A DNA stretch of 64,000 nucleotides from Halorhabdus rudnickae (lineage in GTDB: Archaea > Halobacteriota > Halobacteria > Halobacteriales > Haloarculaceae). The DNA is taken from the NCBI RefSeq assembly GCF_900880625.1, contig NZ_CAAHFB010000005.1, positions 62,001 through 126,000 of the forward strand, written 5' to 3'. The notes beneath the pieces were generated by a model, which worked only from the letters and a program-made list of their open reading frames with translations, was not told the DNA's origin and did not search any database. The position numbers and the translations under genes are program-made. The stretch's first letter is position 1. Every line of letters begins with the position of its first letter. Shown in pieces: positions 17,284 through 25,231 of the stretch.

Positions 17284-18173
17284 GCCGACCCGACGAACTT
17301 CGGGAGACACCCCGGTTCGACCGAAGTGACGTTCCCCAGGAATGGACGACGAAGTGGCAGTTCCAGGTCGTCGATCTCTTCAGTGGGCGTGGGGGCGTCG
17401 GTCTCTCGCTGTTCGACAAGGCCCCGCTCCCGATCGAGCCACGAGTGTTCGCTGGCTTCGACATCGAGGATTACAGCGACACGTACCCCGGGCGATTCGC
17501 ACAGGCTGACCTCCTGGACGATCCGTCCTTCGAGGACCTCGCCGAGAAGGTGGGGATGCCCACGGGCGGATACGATTCGATCCGGGTGCCCCGGAACGTC
17601 GTCGACGACGAGTACGGCCTTCCAGTCTTGCGTGGGCTCACTGCCGACGTCGTCTGGTGCTCGTTCCCCTGCCAGGCGTATTCGTCGCTCAGCCCGACCT
17701 ACTACGGCTCTCAAGAAGCAGCGCTCGAAGCGAACCCGCGTATCACCGACGAACTCCGGGAGTTTCTCTTAGACATTGCACCCAACTACGTCATCGAGTG
17801 TACCCCGAGAGCAACGAAAATCGGAGACTTAGATGCCAATGTCCGGATCAATGGCTTAGCCTTTGGTTTGCCGTTCGATCTCACTCGCCATTTCGAGACA
17901 ACTTTCCCGTGCCCGGATGCGTATCTGGATGGAGAGCCGGAAGTCGCGGTCAGCACACGAGAAGGGGACGACCAATCTTCAAACGCGCTTGCAGAGGCCA
18001 AGGGCGTCCCTGCCGGGTGGGGAAAGCAGGGCGTCCGGTCGGCGATGCCGTGGCAGTACGTCTACTGGTTAGTTCACCACTGTCCCACAGTCCCCGGTCC
18101 TGCCCCCAAGAGAGTGTATCAGACCTTAACACCGACAATGGGGAACGCCCTAGGAATGGTTGAGCAGCTATAG
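17280..18173 (+). CDS. Diverged C5-cytosine methyltransferase paralogue
   Basis: The 297-residue protein has motif I (QVVDLFSGRGGVG, 29-41) and the catalytic-Cys motif as SFPCQAYS (Cys131), where the usual PPC is FPC. The ENV motif is replaced by ECT (173-175). A shared stretch, GLPFDLTRHFETTF, matches AFGLGVQKHRLFETNF of the first enzyme, so the two are paralogues. Activity is uncertain because the Asn/Val of ENV are missing; the Cys and Glu are kept. It ends five bases before the convergent HNH gene. Confidence 0.75.
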   Translation: MSRPDELRETPRFDRSDVPQEWTTKWQFQVVDLFSGRGGVGLSLFDKAPLPIEPRVFAGFDIEDYSDTYPGRFAQADLLDDPSFEDLAEKVGMPTGGYDSIRVPRNVVDDEYGLPVLRGLTADVVWCSFPCQAYSSLSPTYYGSQEAALEANPRITDELREFLLDIAPNYVIECTPRATKIGDLDANVRINGLAFGLPFDLTRHFETTFPCPDAYLDGEPEVAVSTREGDDQSSNALAEAKGVPAGWGKQGVRSAMPWQYVYWLVHHCPTVPGPAPKRVYQTLTPTMGNALGMVEQL

Positions 18174-18178
18174 TGCTC

Positions 18179-19129
18179 CTACTGACTGAGAGTAGGGACT
18201 ACTGTCTCGCCTTTATGAGTGGACGAATGACAACCGAGACAGAGAGTAGTGAGGTTCACCATTGCGTTCCGCTTTTCTGCCTCATCATCGTCGAATTTCC
18301 GGGCCTTCACGATATGGTGGACGTGTAGAACCGTCCCGTGTTTGTCGAGATGCTCTTTTTCAGCCATCCCACATTGGGTACACTTCCGGCCGTCGCGATC
18401 TCGGACAGCCCGGCGTTTTGCTGCGTTCCAACCAGGTCCGTAGTCGAATGAACCACCCTCCCACGCCGGGTGGTCTTCGCCGCTTGGGAATACGTCTGGC
18501 CGGCCAGGGTGTACGTCGAAACCGGCCTTCTCGAGGGCTGCTATCCAAGACTCGAACCTGCGGTGGTAGGTAGTAAGGGCGTATTCGCCGTGTTCTCGGA
18601 CCTCGTTCGCCGAGGGTGCGCGGCCAATTTCTTCGCCAAGATCGCGCAGACTCTCGATGAGAACCCTCTCTGAGACGACGATCCCTCGGTCAGAAACGTC
18701 CACATCAGCCGCCAGCAGTGCTTCACTCCACGACCCGAATCGGTCCTCTAACGTCTTGGAAGCGAATGTTCCACGTTCGTCCATATCATCTTGGCGTGGG
18801 GCATGTCCCAATTCCTCGCTGAGCCTTTCGACCTCCTCCAGCAGAGTTGCATCACTCACACCCCAGCTCCCCTCCATATTCGGCTCAAGCCCTGCCTCCC
18901 GGAGAGCACCATTGAAAGAACCGAATCTCTGCTTGTACGGGTCAGAAGACGGGGAATCTATCTCAGGATCATCCATTATTCGCGTCGTCGGCGTCCGGCC
19001 AATCTCCTCAGCGACTCGTCGGAGTTCGCTTAGAAGGGCTTCTCTAATCTCCTTCTCATCGTGTACTCTCATATGGAGCGGTAGACGGCCGAACGTTTCC
19101 CCACAAACCCAACACTCGACTTCACTCAT
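18179..19129 (-). CDS. HNH endonuclease with homing-endonuclease-associated repeats
   Basis: The 316-residue protein has an N-terminal zinc finger (CWVCGETFGRLPLHMRVH). Three tandem repeats of about 55 residues follow, each with a helix-like LL-LRRVAEEIGRTPT start and an F-SW-ALL-A end. This is the repeat known from homing endonucleases. The C-terminal HNH domain has CTQCG, LHVHHIVKARKFDD and CLGCHSSTHKG. The start is ATG 19129; a TTG two codons earlier is also possible. It sits against the tail of the methyltransferase operon, a typical location for a selfish nuclease gene. Confidence 0.82.
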   Translation of the reverse strand: MSEVECWVCGETFGRLPLHMRVHDEKEIREALLSELRRVAEEIGRTPTTRIMDDPEIDSPSSDPYKQRFGSFNGALREAGLEPNMEGSWGVSDATLLEEVERLSEELGHAPRQDDMDERGTFASKTLEDRFGSWSEALLAADVDVSDRGIVVSERVLIESLRDLGEEIGRAPSANEVREHGEYALTTYHRRFESWIAALEKAGFDVHPGRPDVFPSGEDHPAWEGGSFDYGPGWNAAKRRAVRDRDGRKCTQCGMAEKEHLDKHGTVLHVHHIVKARKFDDDEAEKRNAMVNLTTLCLGCHSSTHKGETVVPTLSQ

Positions 19130-19147
19130 GTTCAATCCCTGCGGCGA

Positions 19148-19213
19148 TCAGGTCCTCTCTGTCGTCGCGCCGTAGAGTCGCATGAGCGCCTGGATAGGGT
19201 CGTTGTCTTCCAT
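19148..19213 (-). CDS. Possible 21-residue peptide
   Basis: The frame begins at an ATG preceded by AAAGGTCACG, a good ribosome-binding site like that of the regulon leaders. It ends 18 bases before the HNH gene. The peptide begins MEDNDPIQALMRLYGA and looks like real protein sequence in composition. It could be a leader or micro-protein of the HNH operon. Confidence 0.35.
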   Translation of the reverse strand: MEDNDPIQALMRLYGATTERT

Positions 19214-19233
19214 CGTGACCTTTCATGTCTACT

Positions 19234-19578
19234 CTACGAGGAGAGCAACCGACTAAGCATGGCCCCATCGAGTTTGTAGAGCAGTTCAGCTATTTCGTCG
19301 TCGGTGTCTAGCTTGTAGCGCTTGCTTGGCCCGGTTTCCCTGGTTTCTTTGACAATACCTAGGTCCGTTAGGTCCTCAAGGTGGTTGTAGACCGTGCTTC
19401 TGGCTACCCCAGCTTGTCGGGCAAGCTCACTAGGGTTGAGATCTTGCTGTCGTTCGTCGACAAATACGCTGAGTAGCTTAGCTCGGGCCGGTGTTCCAAA
19501 GAGTTCGACGAGTGGCGTCCCCTCAGCGAAGGCTTCGCCTTGATCTTCCCCTTGGTGTTCGTCAGCTATTTCGGCCAT
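19234..19578 (-). CDS. Winged-helix (ArsR/MarR-like) transcriptional regulator
   Basis: The 114-residue protein has a clear helix-turn-helix: LNPSELARQAGVARSTVYNHLEDLTDLGIVKETRE, followed by a wing (GPSKRYKL). The start is the ATG at 19578 because a TATA-like TTTATAG lies about 25 nt upstream, making it leaderless; an earlier in-frame ATG at 19629 lies beyond that promoter. It diverges from the gene at 19690 and may control both. Confidence 0.78.
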   Translation of the reverse strand: MAEIADEHQGEDQGEAFAEGTPLVELFGTPARAKLLSVFVDERQQDLNPSELARQAGVARSTVYNHLEDLTDLGIVKETRETGPSKRYKLDTDDEIAELLYKLDGAMLSRLLSS

Positions 19579-19689
19579 ATAGGATATATTGGCTTCCCCA
19601 TCTATAAATCTGTTGAATCGGTAAACCAAGGGTGTAGTATTGAATGAACATATTTAAATAGATGTAGCACTAATACAACACTGTAAGGG

Positions 19690-19968
19690 ATGGACAATCA
19701 AGACATCAAGAATCGAATCGTTCGGAAAATGCTCCGAAATCGAGTGGTGGGAGATCATAAAAAGCAGATAGATACTGTCGTCGGATGGGCTGTTCCTTCC
19801 CATGCTGAAGGGCAGGCAAAGACCCTTATCGACGAAATGGTGAGCGGGTCCGAGCCAGTCGAACAGTACGGTGGCGGGGCTCGAGAGAATATTCGTCTGA
19901 CAAGTGTTGAGGATGCTGTCGAATACCTCAAAGATAATGGGGGTGATGTACCGTTCGGATTTGATTAA
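19690..19968 (+). CDS. Unknown small protein (92 aa)
   Basis: A TATA-like ATATTTAAAT at about 19651-19660 lies 30-35 nt before the ATG. The protein has a basic N-terminus (NRIVRKMLRNRVVGDHKK), then ENIRLTSVEDAVEYLKDNGGDVPFGFD. No cysteine or catalytic motif. It is divergent from the winged-helix gene. Function unknown. Confidence 0.6.
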   Translation: MDNQDIKNRIVRKMLRNRVVGDHKKQIDTVVGWAVPSHAEGQAKTLIDEMVSGSEPVEQYGGGARENIRLTSVEDAVEYLKDNGGDVPFGFD

Positions 19969-20087
19969 TATCTCTACACTTCAGTTGGATAGAGGCCACT
20001 TGTCTGTTTCTACCGCTACTGCAATCGATTGCGCTTGTCCCTGCGGACGGGTGGCGATTTATATCGCTGAGGGCTCGATATTGGAGT

Positions 20088-20447
20088 GTGACCGACGACG
20101 ATCCCGTGGAACTGGGCGTTGAACTACTGGCCCACTGTGAGGAGCCCGAACTGTCGGTCGCCGAGGCAATCGACCGACTCGAGGCGATCACGACCGAACC
20201 ACGGCTGACCAGGGAGATCCTGGAGACTGCTGAGCGACGGGGCATCATCGATCGCGAGGAGGCGACGATTGAACCTCAAAGTGGCAATTACGTCAACTTC
20301 GAAAGTCAGGTCGTCACCAAAGAGGGAGAGTTTACGTGCCGTCGCTGCGGCTCCGGCCTTTCCACGGGGCATTTCATCCGCTTCGATTCTGGGGAACTCG
20401 GGCCCTTTGGCTCTTCTTGCATCCGGAAGGTGACCGGTCGCGATTGA
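20088..20447 (+). CDS. DUF5830-like zinc-containing protein
   Basis: The 119-residue protein starts at a GTG about 25 nt after a TATA box (TTTATATC, about 20056), so it is probably leaderless. The N-terminal 60 residues form a helical, HTH-like bundle (LSVAEAIDRLEAITTEP, LTREILETAERRGIIDR). The C-terminal part has CRRCGSGLSTGHF and a later single Cys in GSSCIRK. The layout fits a haloarchaeal family I know as DUF5830; function unknown. Confidence 0.65.
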   Translation: MTDDDPVELGVELLAHCEEPELSVAEAIDRLEAITTEPRLTREILETAERRGIIDREEATIEPQSGNYVNFESQVVTKEGEFTCRRCGSGLSTGHFIRFDSGELGPFGSSCIRKVTGRD

Positions 20448-20479
20448 GAGCGATTAGTGTCAATGAAAGTGCTGGGTCC

Positions 20480-20890
20480 GACATATCTTCCGCACATGCT
20501 TGGAAATCCCACGTACTCTTTCAAAGCTGCATTTTCTATAGCCGAACTGTGAGAGCATCTTGGACCCGCAAGGGCCACACGTCAGACCCGGTACCCCTTC
20601 AGGACCGAATGGCGTGTGCGTGTCGACGATCTCTGTCCCGGGAGCGGTCCGGCGGGACAACACGGCGTGATGTCGGTGGTACCAGCCTCGAAGCCACGTG
20701 CCCTCAGAGGGTGCGTATAGCCCCCTGGCAGGTGGCGACCCCGCCTGTTGGGTACGCGGAAGGATTCGGGCGCTCCTCGAGTGTTCGACCGTAAAGGGGC
20801 GTGTTGATACACGCTCGCCGCCGGGCTGCGGCGTTCGAGGGGCCAGGACTGCCAGTCACGCCGTGGGAGAGTAGGCTTTCAACAGTGACC
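20480..20890. ncRNA. Hairpin-rich non-coding region, candidate structured RNA
   Basis: This GC-rich stretch has no convincing gene but a run of close inverted repeats: GTCCC/GGGAC (about 20635-20660), GCCC-TCAGA-GGGTGC (about 20700), AGGTGG-CGACC-CCGCCT (about 20730), GCGTGT-TGAT-ACACGC (about 20800), CGCCGC/GCGGCG (about 20817) and GACT-GCC-AGTC (about 20847). Several stems in series are typical of a folded RNA. I could not match it to SRP RNA, RNase P RNA or 5S rRNA. Strand is not determined. Confidence 0.4.
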
Positions 20891-20912
20891 AGCTTACCGG
20901 CGAGCGGACTGA

Positions 20913-21374
20913 CTATTCACTATTACCCGTAGGCGGCATCTCGTCGGCATCGAGCAATATTTGATCACTTGAGTCCGGTAGACGGCCGGCTTCTTGACTT
21001 TCCGTGAGGGCCTCGGCGACAGCTTCGGCTTGATCCTCGTCGAGTTCGCTGCGAAGGATCTTGGCCATCCTCTGTCCCTTTGAGGTGAGTGTGATTCGCG
21101 ATTCGATATCGAACCTTCCCAAGAAGCCAATACTATCGAACATCTTGAGATCGTCCAATAGATCCTCATAGACGGCCACTTCGTCGAAAATGAAGGGATC
21201 GAGATCGACGTGGGTCAAGACGTTGTGAAGTTCACCGATATGGAGTCCGTTCTTGCGGTGCTTCCAGCCTTCCATGTGGGCGGGCCGTTCAGTCATCGCC
21301 GTATCTAGGATGACGAGCTCGAGATCAGAGGCAAGGTCGACTCGATTCAGACGTCCAGGCATGTTCTCCCTCAT
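20913..21374 (-). CDS. Probable winged-helix regulator (153 aa)
   Basis: The start is the ATG at 21374, about 25 nt after a TATA-like ATATTTAC; an in-frame ATG at 21413 lies upstream of that box. The middle of the protein (LHIGELHNVLTHVDLDPFIFDEVAVYEDLLDDLKMFDSIGFLGRF, given here in outline only by its end residues) has the helix pattern of a winged helix, followed by a wing (SRITLTSKGQRMAKIL). It diverges from the regulon gene at 21504 and could control it. Regulator assignment is moderate. Confidence 0.55.
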   Translation of the reverse strand: MRENMPGRLNRVDLASDLELVILDTAMTERPAHMEGWKHRKNGLHIGELHNVLTHVDLDPFIFDEVAVYEDLLDDLKMFDSIGFLGRFDIESRITLTSKGQRMAKILRSELDEDQAEAVAEALTESQEAGRLPDSSDQILLDADEMPPTGNSE

Positions 21375-21437
21375 GCGAATGTTGTTCGTTGAACCGTAAA
21401 TATCGGCACCCACCGGTCACTACATACCCGAATAGTA

Positions 21438-21503
21438 TACTACTTTAACCCGTAAGATTTATATTTAGACCGATACAACGAGGGAGTACACGGAGGTCAC
21501 ACG
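21438..21503 (+). promoter_or_regulatory. Regulon promoter-leader element, copy 7
   Basis: Box TTTAACCCGTAAGATTTATA, then ATACAACGAGGGAGTACAC and GGAGGTCAC before the ATG at 21504. Confidence 0.85.
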
Positions 21504-22613
21504 ATGAGCCAAGCCACTCTCACCGAGTACGAGGGCCAGACAGGGCCGACCGGGTTTCAACCGGATCTCCCAGATCGCGAGTATTCCTGGCAGGATGAAT
21601 CGGCATCGATGGCGGGGCTGGACGTCGTCATGCCTGACGTGAGCCACCGGGGAAATCCTGGAGTGGTGTCTGTCGGTGGGGATCGAACCCTCCGGGCAAA
21701 CGAATTCGGGTACGTAGTCGGCGGCCTCGACGAGTATCTCGAGCAGCACCGCGACGAGGAGATCGAGATTCCTGTCTATTACTCTCGCTTCGAGGAGGAA
21801 GGTGAGGGGTACCTTGGCGGCGTGACGGCGGCGAACGGCAGTTTCGGTGTCGGGGCCACACCCCGGCGCTTGGAAGCAGCTGTCCGGGCGGCGACTGGTG
21901 GCGGTTCGTTCTCTGCTTCGGAGACAGAGGTGATCGGGTGCGGGAAGCATCCGTTCATCGTTCGGAACGGTCAGGGCGCGTTCGTCTTCACGACTGTCGA
22001 TCTTGAGCGCCCGGACAGCTTCGACCTGGATAGTCACCCCCGTCACGAGGTGGCTGACCTTTCTGTCCCGGAAGACGTCAAGGAGGTCCGTAAGGGGATC
22101 TCGTTCGCCAAGACGGCACTCGCCGAGGAATTCGACATCGAGATCGCTTCGCACGTGACTCTTTCCGACGGCTTCCACCATTTCGAGACCGTCAACGGTC
22201 GGCGACTCCGGATCAAAGGATATCACCTCAAGCGCCTCTCGGGTGTCGTCCGCGATGCTGGTCAGATCACTGGCCAGATGGCTTACGAAGACCCGTGGGG
22301 GGAAACGTTCGAAGCTGAGGTGACGGACGTGGAGTATCATCTTGGCAGGCCGATGGCCCGCCGGGGGAAGCCAGTGCATCGCCGGCCTCGGAATGATCGT
22401 GTCGTCGGCTTTGCTCGGACGTGGTTCGATCCCCGTCGTTCAAGCCGTGTATCGCTGTCTTCGGAGGTACAGGCCAAGATGGTTTATGTCAGGTTGCAGC
22501 TATCGGTCGATCAGTCGGGTATGATCACGGCCGATCGGGAAACGCATACCGAGACTGTCGACGGTCGCCGGCCTGAAAACAAGCGAGAGGAAGCCACTTG
22601 GAAGGGTATCTAA
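21504..22613 (+). CDS. Unknown regulon protein (369 aa)
   Basis: The protein is rich in beta strands and soluble. It has a central ETEVIGCGKHPFIVRNGQGAFVF region and a basic C-terminal quarter (MARRGKPVHRRPRNDRVVGFARTW). The N-terminus reads MSQATLTEYEGQ; QATLTEY resembles a PIP-box, though Tyr stands where Phe is usual. It is a single-gene transcript with the regulon leader. I do not recognise the family. Confidence 0.65.
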   Translation: MSQATLTEYEGQTGPTGFQPDLPDREYSWQDESASMAGLDVVMPDVSHRGNPGVVSVGGDRTLRANEFGYVVGGLDEYLEQHRDEEIEIPVYYSRFEEEGEGYLGGVTAANGSFGVGATPRRLEAAVRAATGGGSFSASETEVIGCGKHPFIVRNGQGAFVFTTVDLERPDSFDLDSHPRHEVADLSVPEDVKEVRKGISFAKTALAEEFDIEIASHVTLSDGFHHFETVNGRRLRIKGYHLKRLSGVVRDAGQITGQMAYEDPWGETFEAEVTDVEYHLGRPMARRGKPVHRRPRNDRVVGFARTWFDPRRSSRVSLSSEVQAKMVYVRLQLSVDQSGMITADRETHTETVDGRRPENKREEATWKGI

Positions 22614-22711
22614 CATTTGAAAAACACAACTTCATATAAATACCATCAGGGTGGATATTGGATGTGGAGAACCGGAAACAAGCGGTTCATCCATAACTGA
22701 CGATAGATACT

Positions 22712-24004
22712 ATGGCTCTAAGCACGCAATTCAGTACGGGACAGGGGAGTGGTGAAAATGGTCGCCTCGTCGGTCGTGAGGCCGCTTCGGAAGCGCTGGA
22801 TGACTTACCAGTAGAGAGAGTCGATTACTGTCAGATTTTCACGTCGAGCAAATACGACTACGAGAACGTCCTCGACGGTGTTCGTGATATCGTCGGTGAT
22901 GAAGCCACACTCTTCGGGGCCTCTGCTGCGGGGGAATTTACCGAAGCTGGTGTCGAAGCTGGAAGCGTCACAGTATCCCTCGTCGCCTCGGACACGCTCA
23001 AGTTCTTCACGAGTCTGTCGACTGGGCTCACCGAGGACCCTCACGAGGCGATCTTCGAGGCCGTGAACGATCTTCCTCGTCTGGATGATCCTCGCCTGGA
23101 AGAGTACCCGCATCGTGCCGCGATCAATCTTCACGACGGACTATCCGGAATCGGGAACACGGTCTCACGGCTGTCTCTGAAGTACTTCGATGGCGATGTG
23201 AAACTCGCCGGCGGAGCAGCTGGGGATGATCTCCAACTTGAGGAGACCGTTGTTTTCGCGGATGGGGAGATCGCGAGCGATGCCGTCGGGTACACGCTGA
23301 TCGCCTCCAAGAACCCCATTCCGATGACGGTCAACCACGGTCATGAACCCATCTCTGAACCGATGACCGTCACGGAAGCGGAGGGCAGCACCGTCTACAA
23401 ACTCAACGACGAACCAGCATATCAGGTGTGGAAGGAGGCGATTCGCGAGTCCGCTCAGGAGACCTACGGTATCGATGTCGATACGCTTCAGGATGGCTCA
23501 GATGAGCTCTCGATGATGCTCACCCGGTACGAATTCGGGATCGAGTCTGAGCCTGATCAAGAAGCCGACGACAAAGGGATCGTTTCACGACTCCGCGAGT
23601 ATATCGAGGAGAAGATGATCTCGACGAGCGGGTACAACATCCGCTGGCCTGGCCTGACCGAAACAACGGGTGGCGCTCTAGAATTCGCTGTCGAAGTCCA
23701 CGAAGGAACTGAACTTCGTGTGATGCACAGTAGCCCTGAGGACCAGATCAACTGTGTTCGTGAGGCTGCATCTGATGCTGTCGCTCGTTCGGATGGGGAA
23801 GAGATCGCTGGTGGGTTCGTCTACGACTGTATCTGCCGTGGCACGATTCTGGGGAACGATTTCGACAAAGCGGTCACCGCAATCAGTGACGAAGTTCAGT
23901 CACCGTTCGCGGGCTTCGAGACGTATGGAGAAATCTGTTCGGACGTAGAAGAGTACACCAGCTACCACAATACGAGCTCGGTCGTCATGTTGTTGCCGGA
24001 GTAA
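22712..24004 (+). CDS. FIST-domain sensor protein
   Basis: The 430-residue protein matches the two-part FIST N/FIST C layout: an N-terminal half with CQIFTSSKYDYENVLDGV and TLFGASAAGEFTEAGV, GGAAGDD in the middle, and a C-terminal domain with GGFVYDCICRGTILG and FAGFETYGEI. FIST domains are thought to bind small ligands such as amino acids and act as sensory input. No kinase or output domain is attached. A TATA-like ATATAAATAC lies at 22633; the leader of about 50 nt contains a 12-codon frame (22662-22700). Confidence 0.8.
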   Translation: MALSTQFSTGQGSGENGRLVGREAASEALDDLPVERVDYCQIFTSSKYDYENVLDGVRDIVGDEATLFGASAAGEFTEAGVEAGSVTVSLVASDTLKFFTSLSTGLTEDPHEAIFEAVNDLPRLDDPRLEEYPHRAAINLHDGLSGIGNTVSRLSLKYFDGDVKLAGGAAGDDLQLEETVVFADGEIASDAVGYTLIASKNPIPMTVNHGHEPISEPMTVTEAEGSTVYKLNDEPAYQVWKEAIRESAQETYGIDVDTLQDGSDELSMMLTRYEFGIESEPDQEADDKGIVSRLREYIEEKMISTSGYNIRWPGLTETTGGALEFAVEVHEGTELRVMHSSPEDQINCVREAASDAVARSDGEEIAGGFVYDCICRGTILGNDFDKAVTAISDEVQSPFAGFETYGEICSDVEEYTSYHNTSSVVMLLPE

Positions 24005-24049
24005 TCTCTTTTCCGCGTCTGATCTCAGCGTTCTGTGGATAAATCGAAA

Positions 24050-24070
24050 ACCGTCTACTGGGTAGACGGT
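24050..24070. terminator. Hairpin between convergent genes
   Basis: Perfect 9-bp arms ACCGTCTAC and GTAGACGGT flank the loop TGG. It lies between the FIST gene and the convergent MinD-like gene, so it probably ends transcription from one or both sides. Confidence 0.6.
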
Positions 24071-24122
24071 AGACACGATCTCGAGCCAAGCACCAACAGC
24101 GCTACTCAAGAAACGAAAACCG

Positions 24123-24941
24123 TCAACCGAAGATCTCGAAAGACCCGCCAATCTCCTCTTCGTCCTTGTTTGGGATATCGATGCTGGAATCGAACCAAGC
24201 TTCGTTGAAAGTCATCTCGACCTCTTCACTGTCCCTACCCTCGAGGAAGATCTTGGTCAGCGATTCGCCAAGGATATGATAAGCTTCGGCGATATCCGTA
24301 CCCGGGCTGTTCAGGACGAGCGGTTCTTCTTTTGTCGCCTCGCAGTCTCGCGGGATAGTACCCATGAGGGGAGCATCGAACGAATCGAACGAGGACATCG
24401 TCTCTTCCACCTCGCTATCACCATCGACCTGCGTGAGGAGGATCCCGAGAATGTCCCCCTCAACACGTTCGGCCATCTCGATGGTTTTCTGGCCGTCTAA
24501 TCGGGCGTACTGCCGAGGCGTAGACAGAACAAGAATTCCATCTGAAAGTCCGAATGGGACCAGAACCTCGTGAGAAAGCCCTGCGCTAGTGTCCAAGAGC
24601 ACGACGTCGAACTCGGACTGGAGTTCTGCTACGATGTTCTGTAGCTTTTCGGGTTCTGCATCCGCGTAGGCCTCGAGATCTTTCTCTCCCGGAAGGAACA
24701 GGCACCCACCAGGACCCTCAACGAGAGCCTCTTTGAGCGACGCTTCACCCGCTAGCAGCGAGTGAATGCTATGCTCGAAGTCCACATCTACCATCTCCCC
24801 CAGATTTGCCATCTGGAGATCGGAATCGACTGCAACGACATCGTGACCGTTCGATGCAAGTGTGGTCGCGACGTTCGCCACGGTCGTCGTCTTCCCTACC
24901 CCGCCCTTTGCCCCGGCGATACTACAAACATAACCTGTCAT
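24123..24941 (-). CDS. MinD/ParA-family ATPase
   Basis: The 272-residue protein starts with MTGYVCSIAGAKGGVGKTTT, the deviant Walker A of MinD/ParA proteins with both lysines. It continues with VDSDLQMANLG (Walker A') and VVLLDTSAGL (Walker B). The C-terminal tail of about 50 residues is acidic. No ParB or MinE-like partner is adjacent, so the cargo is unknown: DNA partition or protein placement. A TATA-like TTTATAA is about 28 nt upstream, with a palindrome between it and the start. Confidence 0.85.
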   Translation of the reverse strand: MTGYVCSIAGAKGGVGKTTTVANVATTLASNGHDVVAVDSDLQMANLGEMVDVDFEHSIHSLLAGEASLKEALVEGPGGCLFLPGEKDLEAYADAEPEKLQNIVAELQSEFDVVLLDTSAGLSHEVLVPFGLSDGILVLSTPRQYARLDGQKTIEMAERVEGDILGILLTQVDGDSEVEETMSSFDSFDAPLMGTIPRDCEATKEEPLVLNSPGTDIAEAYHILGESLTKIFLEGRDSEEVEMTFNEAWFDSSIDIPNKDEEEIGGSFEIFG

Positions 24942-24946
24942 TGTTC

Positions 24947-24956
24947 ACAATATTGT
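24947..24956. promoter_or_regulatory. Palindrome at the MinD-like gene start
   Basis: ACAATATTGT is a perfect 10-bp palindrome lying 6 bases before the start codon and after the TATA-like box. Its place fits an operator, perhaps for autoregulation. Confidence 0.35.
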
Positions 24957-25178
24957 TCTTCTCACGATCTTATAAATGTTCGATGGGGAGAAAATGCAGA
25001 CATACTACTATATTTCGCCCATCTCTGAAACTCCTTTTAAATACCATCTTTCGAAAGCTTATAAATACAGGTCGGGGACCCAGTTTGAAGATATTGTGGC
25101 GATCTTATTCTCCATCGAGAGGCCGTAGCTATCGCCTTTCTTCGTTACCGGGTTCAAATTTAGAGCCCGAATCCAGAA

Positions 25179-25210
25179 ACTATTCTAACCCCTAATTTTT
25201 AACTTATTTC
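25179..25210 (+). promoter_or_regulatory. Decayed regulon box upstream of the alcohol dehydrogenase
   Basis: CTATTCTAACCCCTAATTTT and AACTTATTT resemble the regulon box (CCCCTAA instead of CCCGTAA). The second block and the GGAGGTC site are absent. The gene start is 21 nt later. It could be a weak or old copy, or a related promoter. Confidence 0.45.
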
Positions 25211-25231
25211 CAGCTTTCAAATCCAGTTGAT

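Noticed and set aside
20336-20794. 152-codon forward frame over the end of the DUF5830-like gene and the hairpin-rich region
   Set aside because: The first part is an out-of-frame shadow of a better gene and the rest is Arg/Pro/Cys-rich without haloarchaeal character.
20480-20890. SRP RNA, RNase P RNA or 5S rRNA
   Set aside because: The region folds well, and a GGGAGAGTAGG motif recalls the 3' part of bacterial 5S rRNA, but the conserved core motifs of these RNAs are not there.
25036-25110. Two TATA-like boxes before a very short GTG frame
   Set aside because: The frame has only 10 codons and no support; the boxes may be chance in an AT-rich gap.
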